From: Sabellastarte sp. h YS-2021
Lineage: Eukaryota; Annelida; Polychaeta; Sabellida; Sabellidae
NCBI GenBank assembly: GCA_964017235.1
Contig: OZ024935.1
Coordinates: 4,278,001-4,342,000, forward strand
Reading direction: 5' to 3'
Length of the DNA: 64,000 bases
A program made the translations under genes and the position numbers. The stretch's first letter is position 1, and each line of letters starts with the position of its first letter. Below are positions 43,241 to 53,490 of this stretch, in pieces. The notes below the pieces were generated by a model. It was not told where the DNA came from. It saw only the letters and a program-made list of their open reading frames with translations, and searched no databases.

Positions 43241-45401
43241 GGAGCCAGGCATGGAGATTTAGGTTTGTCAGATCCCTGTGACGTGCCTTGTTGAAAGGCT
43301 GGGTCACTAGATCTGGGTGGTGTGGAAGACAAAGAGGAACCCTCGCAGATAGTTCCACTAGGTCCCAAAACCAAGGCATGTTGGGCCATCCCGGGGCAAT
43401 CAGGATTGCTCTGCGATACCAGTGATCTGACAGCTTGCTGACCACCTTCCCCATCAGAGACACTGGGGGGAAGAGGTACATGTCCAGGTCCTCCCAGGAT
43501 AATGTCAGAGCATCCACTGACCAGGCCTTTGGGTCTGGAATTGGGGACACAAATTGAACTAGCTTGCAGTTGTACCTTGTTGCAAACATGTCCACTCGGG
43601 GATAATGCCAGGTTTGACAAAGGAGGTCGAAGGTCTCTTGATTGAGGGACCACTCCGTCTGAATGACCTGCCTTTGGCGAGACAATTTGTCTGCAATTAC
43701 ATTCAGACGGCCTGGAATGTGTCTGGCCTTCAGTACTATTTGATTGAGGCTGCACCAACATAGGAGCCGCCAAAGAAGGGCACAGAGTGAGCCTGACCTC
43801 ATACCTCCTTCCTTGTTGATGTATGCCACAACCGTAGTGTTGTCTGTGGCAATCAGGACGACCTTTCCTTGCACTAAATGTTGGAATCTTTTTAGTGCTA
43901 ACAACACGGCTTTTAGTTCTAAGAAGTTTATGTGCAACTTGCTTTCGGGCACTGACCAAGTACCGCTTGCTGTGAAGTCGCCTAAGTGAGCACCCCAGCC
44001 TTCTTTTGAGGCGTCTGTAAAGATTTGAACTGCGTGTCGCAGGGGGTGTAAGGGCTGACCCTTTAGGACATTTTCCTCTTGGGTCCACCACTGCAGGTAC
44101 TGATGGAGAGACCTCGGAATTGGGATCTCCTTTTCCAGAGATTCTGGGACTCTCCAGTGTTTCTTGAGGTGCCACTGAATAGGTCTCATGTGCAGTCTGC
44201 CTAGGGTCACCTGTTTTTCTGTCGCAGTGAGAAGACCTATAAGAGACATGAAAGTTCTCACTCGGCAAGATCTGTTCTGTAAAAGCACTGTTATTTTTTG
44301 TTGAAGGGCTTCCCAACAGTTTTGAGTAGGCTTGACTAATCCGTTGAGTAGGTCGTACTGGTAGCCTACGAAGTCGAAGACTTGTTGGGGTTCCAGTTCT
44401 GATTTTTGCATGTTTACCATCCAGCCCAACTCCTGGCAAAGGGCTAGGAGGGACTGGGTTCCCTGGTGGCAAGATTCTTTGGTAGGGGCTCGAATCAACC
44501 AGTCGTCTAGGTACTAGTGGATTCTTATACCCTGTGACTGAGCCATTAACTTGACCTCTTTGACCACACCAGTGAACTCCATGGGAGCTGTTGACAGGCC
44601 AAAGGGAAGTGCCCGAAACTGTAAGACTGGTTCTGGAAGTGGAACCTGAGGTATTTTCGGGAGTTGACATGGATTGGAATGTGGAAGTAAGCGTCGCTGA
44701 AGTCCAGCGATGTCACCCACTCTCCCTGTTGTAAGGAGGTTCGAATTGTCTCCGGGGTTTCCATTTTGAATGTTTTTACGCATAAAAACTGATTTAGAGT
44801 ACTGAGGTCCAAGATTGGCCGCCACTTTTGGTTCGGTTTGGGGACAATGAATAGTCTGTTGAAGAAGGCTAGAGAGGTTCGAACCCTGACCCTCTCTACT
44901 GCCTTCTTCTTGATTAAGGCTTGTAGAGCCCCTTGCAAGTGGGAGTCTCTGATGGGATTGGCATAGCCGCTTACTATCAGGGGATCCCTCACTAGGCAAG
45001 GTCTGAGATTGAATGGGAGAACATAACCCTCTTTTAGTATGGACACTACTCTTGGGTTTGCACCTAGTCGTGCCCATACTTCCCAAAACATTTGTAGTCG
45101 CCCCCCCACTGGCTGGACATTTGCAACACTGAGGGCATTTGGCACATTTGGGGCAAAAACACAGTGATTTACAAAAGAAGCACTTTTCACAGACTTTATT
45201 GTATTTTTCATGTTTGATATTGGTCTTACGCCTTTCTTTTGCGGCTGCCCACTTTTTGATTTTGTTACAGAATGTACAAGACAAGCAACACTTTGACATT
45301 TTACAGAGTTCTTGACAAGCACATGAAAATCTGTCTGTTTTACATCTGACACATAATACTCCAGTTTTGTTTGTAACTCCGGAGGAATTCTGCAGTAATT
45401 G
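43215..45401 (-). pseudogene. DIRS reverse transcriptase/RNase H, element C
   Basis: RT starts in the +1 frame relative to gag: GGRLQMFWEVWARLGAN, NRLFIVPKPNQKWRPILDLS, SLDFSDAYFHIP. A frameshift near 44640 moves RT into the gag frame (QFRALPFGLSTAPMEFTGVV). A TAG at 44514-44516 then replaces the Gln codon just before the catalytic YLDDW. From 44498 to 43080 the connection and RNase H domains are open (VNMQKSELEPQQVFDFVGY, IATDNTTVVAYINKEGG, ARHIPGRLNVIADKLS), followed by the connector leading to the recombinase. One frameshift, one nonsense codon and the base lost near 43215 are the only lesions I see. Confidence 0.9.
45090..45401 (-). other. Cysteine-rich frame directly after gag stop, element C
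   Basis: In the gag frame after the TGA at 45402-45404 the minus strand reads QLLQNSSGVTNKTG, then LCVRCKT, CACQELCKMSKCCLSCTFC, AKERRKT and CEKCFFCKSLCFCPKC, ending KCPQCC. Element B shows the same spacing (AKER, C..CF.CKS..FC, KCPQCC). Such CxxC clusters suggest a zinc-binding module. The RT frame overlaps the end of it, and the frames must be switched by +1 to enter RT. Confidence 0.6.
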
Positions 45402-45410
45402 TCATTTATA
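45395..45410 (-). promoter_or_regulatory. Candidate UGA readthrough site at gag end, element C
   Basis: TATAAATGACAATTAC is identical to the gag end of element B. The gag stop TGA is followed by CAA TTA (stop-CARYYA context), and the frame beyond remains open into the cysteine-rich segment. Confidence 0.5.
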
Positions 45411-47318
45411 ATTTTTGGGATCCTTGGAGCCTCGCGAACCGCGACCGGGTTGACCACCCCTGCCTCTGCCGCGTGCTCTGACCCGGCTACCAAATGATTT
45501 CCATGCGGGGAGATCTTTCCCGGAAGCACCGGTGGTACTTGAGTCGTCTTGCTTCCAACTAGTGGAGTAAGGCTGGTAGCGATGCTGCTTTTTCTGTACA
45601 CCCGCGAACCCACCACGGCCCGGACCGGGCTGGTTGGTACGCTTGTGTGTTTCAAAGTTGTTTATCTCATCTTCCGCTTTTCTTATGATGTCATCTGGGA
45701 ATAAAGCCCGGGTTTGAAGAGGGCAATTCCTGAGAGCGGAAAAGGTATCTGGTTTCACTCCTGCCCTCAGGTGATCCAGATAGGAATCTCTGCGGACTAG
45801 AGTCAAGTTAGCCATTTGGACGAAAGTAAAGTCCGAAAGGTGCTGAAGAGATTTCCCGACCGCAAAACTGATATTCTGATTAAATGCTGTTAAAAAGTGA
45901 AGTTCGTCCAGAGCCCCCTGGGCTTTTGCGGAGGATTTATCTTTGCCAAGTTCTGCTTGTAGGATTTTTAACTGTTCCTGAACAGCATCCTGCACTTTAG
46001 TTATACATCTATTGAAACCAGCTGACTGGTTACAAATATAGCTTGTTTCTTTGGCAGCCTTTTCCCATTTGCGGAGAGTTTCCTGAGACAGTGGTCGGGA
46101 AGTAGGTTGAGATGAAGCAATAGTAGATTTAGCAATCCGGGCAAAGGAACTGTTGAGCTTCGCGGCATCGTTGGGCCAGGAAGTTACGTATTTACCAGGC
46201 CTAGTTATGTCTTTGTTTTCTGCCGGGTGTATCCCGTACCATCTTGTCTGAGATTTTGGTGGTCGGAGATATTGATCAACATGTAAACCGCCCGGTTCTG
46301 TTGATTTTGACGGGTAGCCTTCAATTAGTACTAGATTGAGGTTTTCCAATTTTTTGCATAACCAGTCCTCTGGTGGTAAGTCAATGGAAACTTTTCCAAC
46401 CGGTTGAGCCCGGTGGCCAACCCAGGGGTTGTCAGATCTTGAGGTGGGAGTGTACTCAAGGTCCGGAATGTGATTCCAGCCCATAAAGGCACGGACACCC
46501 CTTACCGTCTCCCTGTAGTTTTGATCTTCACTTATTGTTTTGTCAATGTCTGGAGAGTCTTGTTCAGATGGGTCTAGTACTTCTTCTTGATCAGAAACTT
46601 CACCCTCTTCTGAATGCTCCGGGGGTGGTTGCGTGATAGATGAGGCCACCGGGCCGGAAGAGCTCTGAGAAGAGAATACCGGTTCCGGGTCTGGTTGCGG
46701 ATAAACATTCTCCAGAGGAGAGGTCATATCCATAGAGCTGGTGATAGTAGCTGTTGCCTTTGTTCTATCCGGGCCATAAGCCGGACCGGCTTGGCCGGAA
46801 GGAACGGCGGATAGCAGAAAAGGTGCTCGTGACAAAGATCCAGCTGGAGCCTGATGCGTGACCGGTGCTTGGACCTGAGTGAAAGTAGGCTGTGGAGAGG
46901 GACGATGGCCCATGGTGATGAGTGCCTCCAAACGCGCCATGCGAGTAGACCATTTATCATCTAGATCTTTTAAATCTTGACGGAAGTTTGGTTGAGGCAA
47001 GGTGAACTCCGTTTCAGTGTCATGAGGAGGGGAAGATGGAGCAACGTCCTGTTTTTCGACCTGTGACACTACAGTAACGGTAGAGGGATCCACAAGAGAT
47101 TCCTTACTCTTCAACTTTTCTTTACAGAGTTTGTAAGTCGGAGTTGAGAGCTGAAGCAATTGTTCGGGAGAAAGATTGTCACAAAACTCACAACTTAATT
47201 TGAGAACGCAAGGGTCGTCCCCCAAACCTTTGTCCCTACATCTGGCACATCGAGAGTGTGGATCAAAATTAGCCATGATATGCCCGCAGGCTCCTTTTCT
47301 CTGTCCTGGAGATGCCAT
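45402..47318 (-). CDS. DIRS gag-like protein, element C, intact
   Basis: 638 codons run from the ATG at 47318 (MASPGQRKGACGHIM). An N-terminal cysteine cluster (ACGH, SRCARCRDKG, CEFCDNL) is followed by a proline- and acid-rich linker, the conserved YRETVRGVRAFMGWNHIPD block (about 290), WLCKKLENLNLVLIEGYPS, a helical region (about 420-520), RRDSYLDHLRAG, and an RG-rich tail (RARGRGRGG). Element B has the same order of blocks. The protein should bind element RNA and form particles. The start lies about 110 bases inside the right terminal repeat, so the 5' untranslated region is short. I see no damage. Confidence 0.9.
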   Translation of the reverse strand: MASPGQRKGACGHIMANFDPHSRCARCRDKGLGDDPCVLKLSCEFCDNLSPEQLLQLSTPTYKLCKEKLKSKESLVDPSTVTVVSQVEKQDVAPSSPPHDTETEFTLPQPNFRQDLKDLDDKWSTRMARLEALITMGHRPSPQPTFTQVQAPVTHQAPAGSLSRAPFLLSAVPSGQAGPAYGPDRTKATATITSSMDMTSPLENVYPQPDPEPVFSSQSSSGPVASSITQPPPEHSEEGEVSDQEEVLDPSEQDSPDIDKTISEDQNYRETVRGVRAFMGWNHIPDLEYTPTSRSDNPWVGHRAQPVGKVSIDLPPEDWLCKKLENLNLVLIEGYPSKSTEPGGLHVDQYLRPPKSQTRWYGIHPAENKDITRPGKYVTSWPNDAAKLNSSFARIAKSTIASSQPTSRPLSQETLRKWEKAAKETSYICNQSAGFNRCITKVQDAVQEQLKILQAELGKDKSSAKAQGALDELHFLTAFNQNISFAVGKSLQHLSDFTFVQMANLTLVRRDSYLDHLRAGVKPDTFSALRNCPLQTRALFPDDIIRKAEDEINNFETHKRTNQPGPGRGGFAGVQKKQHRYQPYSTSWKQDDSSTTGASGKDLPAWKSFGSRVRARGRGRGGQPGRGSRGSKDPKNYK

Positions 47319-47431
47319 AGTGGTTTATCCAACTAATAGACAAATCTGCGAACATAACACCCAATATCACTTAAGATATCTTTAAAAATAAAAGTGTTTC
47401 CGCAAAATTCAAACTTGAATGTCGCGCCAAA

Positions 47432-47603
47432 CGAAAAAGATGCTATGACGTCACGTCCCTCTGGCGAGTGAGGCAGGAACTAGGCCACCTGGCGAGTGGG
47501 ATGTAGTGTACCGGTCCTGCCGGGGGTGAAACCCAGGACGTCTTTTTCTTTCGTTTGGCGGGACCGGCTGGCGCCGGCATATAGCTATCTTCTGGTAGGT
47601 AAG
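47432..47603 (-). repeat. Right inverted terminal repeat of DIRS C
   Basis: This is the reverse complement of 41493-41664. It is followed by TGTATTGACGCAATGAAAT at the extreme end. It lies directly upstream of gag, so it probably also contains the promoter. No canonical TATA box is visible. Confidence 0.9.
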
Positions 47604-49769
47604 ATGTATTGACGCAATGAAATTGTGTTTTGCCATTTTTGGCAAAAATTCGAAAATTCAAAATGGCCGCCATTTTTGGGGAGGGGAAAATTTTTTGAAA
47701 ATTCAAAGATTGCATTCCTTAAATAGCCTGTGGGTCGAAAATTTCGACGAAATCGCTCTATCGCACGGTTAAGGAGATAGAAGCAAATTTGTGTTTTGCC
47801 ATTTTTGGCAAAAATTCAAAATGGCCGCCATTTTTGGGGAGGGGAAAATTTTTGGAAAATTGCAAAGAGTACACTCCTTAGATACCCTGTGGGTCGAAAA
47901 TTTCGACGAAATCGCTCTATCTCGCACGGTTAAGGAGATAGAAGCAAATTTGTGTTTTGCCATTTTTGGCAAAAATTCAAAATGGCCGCCATTTTTGGGG
48001 AGGGGAAAATTTTTTTGGAAAATTGCAAAGAGTACACTCCTTAGATACCCTGTGGGTCGAAAATTTCGACGAAATCGCTCTATCTCACACAGTTAAGGAG
48101 ATAGAAGCAAATTGGTGTTTTGTGGCAAAAATTCGAAAATTCAAAATGGCCGCCATTTTTGGGGAGGGGAAAATTTTTGGAAAATTGCAAAGAGTACACT
48201 CCTTAGATACCCTGTGGGTCGAAAATTTCGACGAAATCGCTCTATCTCACACAGTTAAGGAGATAGAAGCAAATTGGTGTTTTGCCATTTTTGGCAAAAA
48301 TTGTAAAATTCAAAATGGCCGCCATTTTTGGGGAGGGGAAAATTTTTGGAAAATTGCAAAGAGTACACTCCTTAGATACCCTGTGGGTCGAAAATTTCGA
48401 CGAAATCGCTCTATCTCGGACGGTTAAGGAGATAGAAGCAAATTGGTGTTTTGCCATTTTTGGCAAAAATTGTAAAATTCAAAATGGCCGCCATTTTTGG
48501 GGAGGGGAAAATTTTTGGAAAATTGGAAAGATTGCATTCCTTAGATACCCAGTGGGTCGAAAATTTCGACGAAATCGCTCTATCTCGGACGGTTAAGGAG
48601 ATAGAAGCAAATTTGTGTTTTGCCATTTTGGGCAAAAATTCGAAAATTCAAAATGGCCGCCATTTTTGGGGAGGGGAAAATTGTAAAGATTGCATTCCTT
48701 AGATGCCCAGTGGGTCGAAAATTTCGACGAAATCGCTCTATCTCGCACGGTTAAGGAGATAGAAGCAAATTTGTGTTTTGCCATTTTAAATTCAAAATGG
48801 CCGCCATTTTTGGGGAGGGGAAAATTTTTTGAAAATTGTAAAGATTACATTCCTTAGATACCCTGTGGGTCGAAAATTTTGATGAAATCGCTCTATCTCG
48901 CACGGTTAAGGAGATAGAAGCAAATTTGTGTTTTGCCATTTTTGGCAAAAATTCGAAAATTCAAAATGGCCGCCATTTTTGGGGAGGGGAAAATTTTTGG
49001 AAAATTGCAAAGAGTACACTCCTTAGATACCCTGTGGGTTGAAAATTTCGACGAAATCGCTCTATCTCACACAGTTAAGGAGATAGAAGCAAATTTGTGT
49101 TTTGCCATTTTTGGCAAAAATTCGAAAATTCAAAATGGCCGCCATTTTTGGGGAGGGGAAAATTTTTGGAAAATTGGAAAGATTGCATTCCTTAGATACC
49201 CAGTGGGTCGAAAATTTCGACGAAATCGCTCTATCTCGCACGGTTAAGGAGATAGAAGCAAATTTGTGTTTTGCCATTTTTGGCAAAAATTCGAAAATTC
49301 AAAATTGCCGCCATTTTTGGGGAGGGGAAAATTTTTTGAAAATTGCAAAGAGTACATTCCTTAGATACCCTGTGAGTCAAAAATTCTGTCGAAATCGCTC
49401 TATCTCTTACGGTTTCTGAGATATTAGCAAATTACTCAAAAGTAGTACTGAAAATACACAATGAAGTACCTAAATGGCTATTACTCATGTACTGACAAAG
49501 CTATCAGTCCCAAATGCAATACCAAGCGAGCTATGGACATAACAATCTTGTATTCAAAATTGTAGTAAAATATCTTTAATTATTTTGGCTTAAATGCACG
49601 GAAACCAATGGGTACTGAAAATAGCTGTACTTAAGTATTACTCAGTAAGCAAAAGAGGTACAACAGCCAAAAGCAATCCCAAGCAAGCTACTGACCCAAT
49701 AAGCCTGCATACCAAATTTGGTGACAATAGCTCTAATACTTTTCCTTTAAATGAGCGGAAACCATGCGT

Positions 49770-49866
49770 GACGCCGGACATCGGACGCCGGACATCGGAC
49801 ATCGGACGCCGGACATCGGACGGCGCAAAAAGCAAAAATAATATATCCACCCCCCAGGGGGGTGGA
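49770..49866 (+). repeat. GGACATC minisatellite and terminal hairpin
   Basis: Short units built from GGACATC and GGACGCC repeat several times at 49770-49823. At 49846-49866 TCCACCCCCC, one A and GGGGGGTGGA form a perfect 10-bp stem. Immediately after it the dispersed sequence ends. The hairpin marks the right end of the 169-bp repeat element. Confidence 0.85.
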
Positions 49867-49870
49867 CATA

Positions 49871-50778
49871 ATCATTCAAACACTATAAACTGTCTTTATT
49901 TAAGATTTTATTCAATACTGAATTAGACATTTTGAATAAAATAAACATTTGTTACAAAATTATGATAGTTAAGTTGACTGAGTGTACAATTCTGGAAGAC
50001 TTTGTTTAAAGACATTTCAAGCCATTTAAATACAACTTAAGAAAAGTAAAAGGAGTAATTAACTTCAATTCAATATCTTATACAAGTAAAATACAAAAAA
50101 AAAAAAAAAAAAAAAAATCTTATACAAGTAAATGAAATATTACATGACTTAAGTTTTGTTTCAAGTTTGTGCTGTAAACTGTGAATTTACACTGTAACCA
50201 GTTGTTGAAGTAACTGTACAAGGCTGTGTAGCCGGTACCCTGCCGGTACACTGTAACCAGTTGTTAAAAGAAATGATTTATCCCATCACAAAAATATATG
50301 GATTGTTGCAACCGGTTATAAAATCTGCTTTTACATAATTGTGCTACCTAGTTGCTCCTGAAGAAATTTTGTTGTTTCATTACTTTTACTTTAAAAATTA
50401 ATGTTGTCAGCTTAGTGATAAATAGCATTGTTTTGCTACTTTGTATTTAGTAAATACTATTTACAAATATTACTGGTCTTATTTTCTCCTGCAAGTTTAC
50501 ATGACTGTCTATAGTGAGAGTCTCCTGGCTGTACGGTTTCACTTTGTCTTTGTCCCATAGTCTTTTAAGCCATTTCCCCAGGTTTTGGGGTACAATAGTA
50601 ATGTTTGGTAATTTTAGTTAAGCTCTTATGTTAAGGCATATATAATAAGCTCTTTTACTAACTTAAGGTAAATGTTCCTTTGCAATCTGAAATAAAAATG
50701 CCTTTTACACTGAACAGGTTTTTTTTTTACGTTTCAACATGCAAGTGAAGTTATCCATAAAACCAGCACAGCAACAAA
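49871..50778 (+). other. Non-coding interval with poly-A and a 60-bp repeat copy
   Basis: An A run of about 24 bases occurs at 50094-50117. At 50190-50275 a partial copy of the 60-bp unit from inside DIRS A is present (TGTACAAGGCTGTGTAGCC, CCGGTACACTGTAACCAGTT). I see no gene in the remainder. Confidence 0.7.
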
Positions 50779-52162
50779 GTGACAACATGGCAGCAGCCTT
50801 CCTCCTTTGGTGTACCCAATTTTGACGAAAAATATGACCTCAAGAAAGTGATGATCTTTGAAGCTTGCACTGTAACCACGAAGAAGCTTCGTGAACATGT
50901 GGAAAGGACTCATATTCCGTGGAGTGTAAGCCGTCAGTGCTTGGATCTAGAGAAGGCCAAACAGTTTCTGAAACTGCTGGGAAAAGAACTGGGAGCGCAC
51001 TCATTCCAGGAGCTCTTGAGAATTATCGTGGAACAGAAATTATATCCTGCCGCCGAATCGACCAAGGCCCTGTCAGCAGCAGACCAAGAAAGCATGCAGC
51101 TTTTTGAACGACACATAAATGGGAGAAGAGCCAATTTTCTTCTGATGGTATCACCCCCAAATTCAGTAGGTAGTCTCATTCACTGGAGACTAATTGCAGG
51201 ACTAATGAACTATCTGGGTCATCAGGATACCACAACCTTAACCCCTATTGAACAACAGGTTCCGTTATCCGGCATCTTGTATGGGGACGTGGTGGACTCA
51301 CATTGCCATCTACATGAGTTTTTACAAGGCAAGAAAGGTTTGGAAGTACAGGGATTGGGAAAGACAGTATATAACTATGGGTTGAAAGTGCACCAAAATG
51401 TAAATATTGCAGCATTGGTTTCCTCATACTGTTTCCCGGACGAAGTTCTGTATCCTGATGCAGCAGCCAGAGCCACTTGGAAGGTGGAGGAAATTCCTGT
51501 ATATTGCTGTTTGGGGCCGCACCCCAAAGTGTGTAATGAGCCAAGGGACGATCTATTGGATCAACTTGATCAGCAACTCATGTCTCCGGATGTCGTCGCT
51601 GTGGGTGAAGTTGGATTGGACTATACAGGATTCCGTGTGAATCGAAATTGCCAGAAAAACGTGTTGAAGCAGCTGGTCCGCATGACAAAGTTTGGTGGAT
51701 TTCCAGTAGTTATTCACTGCCGTGACAATCCGGGTTCATCAACTGCATATTTTGATTGTCTGAAAATACTTGAGTCGGAGTTGTTACCGACTCATCCAGT
51801 GTACCTGCATTGTTTTACAGCTGGACTGCAAGTCTTTGAGGCCTGGCAGAAGGTATTTCCAGGAATGTACTTTGGATTTTCACCCAAGATTGTGTGGGGT
51901 ACTAACCATGTGGAGTGTCCAGACGTTGTGAAAAGGATTTCACTTTCAAATATTTTATAAATAGGAGTCGGATTGTCCGTTTTTGCCCAATAGAGTTGTA
52001 GGAGAGCCACAGAACACTCCGTGGTCTATTGTGAACGTTGCTCAAAACATATCCGAAACAAGATGCACTCAGAGAGAGCAAAACGCTCGACTCCATGTGA
52101 CCAGTCTCTCAAGTGATATAAAGTATTTTAAGGGAGACAATAAAATAAAACCAAACATGTAA
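50779..52162 (+). pseudogene. TatD-like deoxyribonuclease (TATDN2-type), frameshifted
   Basis: An open frame of 393 codons encodes an unknown N-terminal region (about 170 residues) followed by a TatD metal-dependent hydrolase domain. Its landmarks are VDSHCHLHEF (HxH metal ligands, about residue 173), VVAVGEVGLDYTG (Glu), PVVIHCRDN (His) and YLHCFTAG (His). After SLSNIL a TAA and a small insertion (about 51955) interrupt the frame. In the next frame the domain resumes with ESDCPFLPNRVVGEPQNTPW, containing the last catalytic Asp, and runs to a TAA at 52160. No ATG opens the frame (first in-frame ATG 50851), so an upstream exon is missing or lost. The 3' end lies in a dispersed repeat, and a mobile origin is possible. 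Confidence 0.8.
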
Positions 52163-52165
52163 ATT
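52060..52165 (+). repeat. Dispersed repeat, inverse copy at 62672-62790
   Basis: ATGCACTCAGAGAGAGCAAA, ACGCTCGACTC, ATGTGACCAGTCTC and ACAATAAAATAAAACCAAAC are found in the same order, inverted, at 62672-62790. The repeat overlaps the last codons of the TatD-like pseudogene. Confidence 0.85.
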
Positions 52166-52254
52166 AATCTTCATAGAAATATTGAGTAGAAAGTCAAAGT
52201 CAATAAAAATACATTGAACGGGGACCACTGGAAATTCATGATTTTTTTTTTTTT

Positions 52255-52560
52255 AAAAAGAATTGACAGAAAAAAAGAGAAAATAAAAACAGAAATAATA
52301 ATTAATAAAAATGATAAATATACCACCTCCCTCTTTATTATCTTCATGTCAATTTCAAGAAATAAAATGAAAAGAAATATTTTTACTTAAAGACAGCAAG
52401 TATCAAAGGCTAGGTTTGTGACCTCACAATGACAATTGCATTGTGACATCACTGAGTAATGACATCATCAGAAAGTAAAAATATTGATTTTTTACATATG
52501 TGATGAAGAGAAGCAGTTTCACTGTGTATTCCCAATTAAAAATAAGAAAAACTCTCTCCT
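52255..52560 (+). repeat. Dispersed repeat, inverse copy at 59820-60070
   Basis: ATACCACCTCCCTCTTTATT, TTTTTACTTAAAGACAGCAAG, GTGACATCACTGAGTAATGA and TTTTTTACATATGTGATGAAG recur inverted at 59820-60070 with moderate divergence. I see no coding content. Confidence 0.85.
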
Positions 52561-53251
52561 GACTTTAATTTTCACACAAATTACACAAAATTTGGAAGAA
52601 TCCATCTGTACCCCATGAAATACCTCCCCACCAAATTTGAGATTGATTTGGGTTATAGTTTTTGAGCTATAAGAAGAAAACGGTGCACAGACAGACAGAC
52701 AGACAGAAACAAACTGATTACAATAACCCTCTCCTATCGTCGAGCGTTAATTATAGGACAGAATACTTTGACAATTAAGCATTGCACTCAGAACCAAGCT
52801 GTTATAGATTAAACACGTGAATTCAACATGACAACTGCTATGATAAAGAGACAGTTGATGTGTGTAAGAAAAGAAAGCTATTCTTAATTAAAAACGTCAA
52901 TCTATGAAGATGGCTATGATAGAGAGGCAGTTGATGTGTGATGTGGAAAAGAATGTGTGTGGTGTGGTGCAGTAATAGCAGAATTGATTAATTGGTGAGT
53001 GCGGGTGTCGATGTGTTTTAAGAAATGAAATTAATTTTTAGACAGGACTTTAGTTAAACTCTTACAGGTTGAAGGTGTTTTTGTGTTAAATGAGATTTTG
53101 TGGTAGGTTTTATTTATGTTTTGTGCTCAGTGGATTAAGTTACTAGGAGCAGATTTTATTTCGATACGCACTAGACATTAGAATATGGAGTTACTGTGGT
53201 GGAATGAAGAAAAAAAAAACAAAAAAAATAACTTAAAAGTCTTCTCTTAGG

Positions 53252-53490
53252 AGACTCAAGTGACAGAATCATTGTTTGAAGATGGTGAAGTTTCACTGAA
53301 AATTCCAGTTGGTGTTTTTAGTGAAAAGTTACAGGCAGACAACTCCAGATCAACAAAGGAAGCACCCACGTGGACTTTACAGGTGGAGGGCCATTTCTTT
53401 CAAGAAGAAGATAGGGAGTGGTATCGTGACTGTCGCCGATCGTGCAAGTGTGACCGCACCTTTAGGTTCGAGGATGTGGAGCCGGTGTAA
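53252..53490 (+). CDS. Hypothetical exon, unidentified
   Basis: After an acceptor-like TCTTCTCTTAG (ending 53251) the frame reads ETQVTESLFEDGEVSLKIPV, then SEKLQADNSRST and CRRSCKCDRTFRFEDVEPV, about 79 codons, ending at a TAA that coincides with the left end of an inverted-repeat element (53484). The composition looks like real coding sequence. I do not recognise the protein, and partner exons were not found. The stretch 52560-53250 holds no gene I can see. Confidence 0.35.

Larger units (their letters stand above)
41451..47623 (-). mobile_element. DIRS-type retrotransposon C, complete 6.2 kb
   Basis: The boundaries are fixed by the 169-bp array. The array reads GAAGCAAATT, then the element (TGCAAATTTTAATTAG ... 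GACGCAATGAAAT), then TGTGTTTTGCC, with no duplication or loss of array bases. Inverted repeats lie at 41493-41664 and 47432-47603, and the internal complementary region at 41720-41816. Coding order on the minus strand is gag (intact), the cysteine-rich extension, RT/RNase H (broken) and the recombinase (intact core). It is the best preserved of the four DIRS copies. Confidence 0.95.
39988..49870 (+). mobile_element. 169-bp tandem repeat element, second copy, split by DIRS C
   Basis: It starts AACTAGAAATAGG with the same leader as the copy at 25430. The 169-bp units fill 40095-41450 and, after DIRS element C, 47624-49430. Single-copy sequence (49430-49770), a short minisatellite (49770-49823) and a terminal hairpin (49846-49866) complete it. 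The left sub-terminal TGTCCACCC is inverted at the right end as GGGTGGACA. Excluding DIRS C the element is about 3.7 kb and encodes no protein. The layout suggests a Helentron-associated or Pearl-like element. Confidence 0.7.

Noticed and set aside
43250-44670. N-terminal 470 codons of the long frame ending at 42178 in element C
   Set aside because: The real coding frame there is RT/RNase H, read one frame over. Only the last about 350 codons are recombinase.
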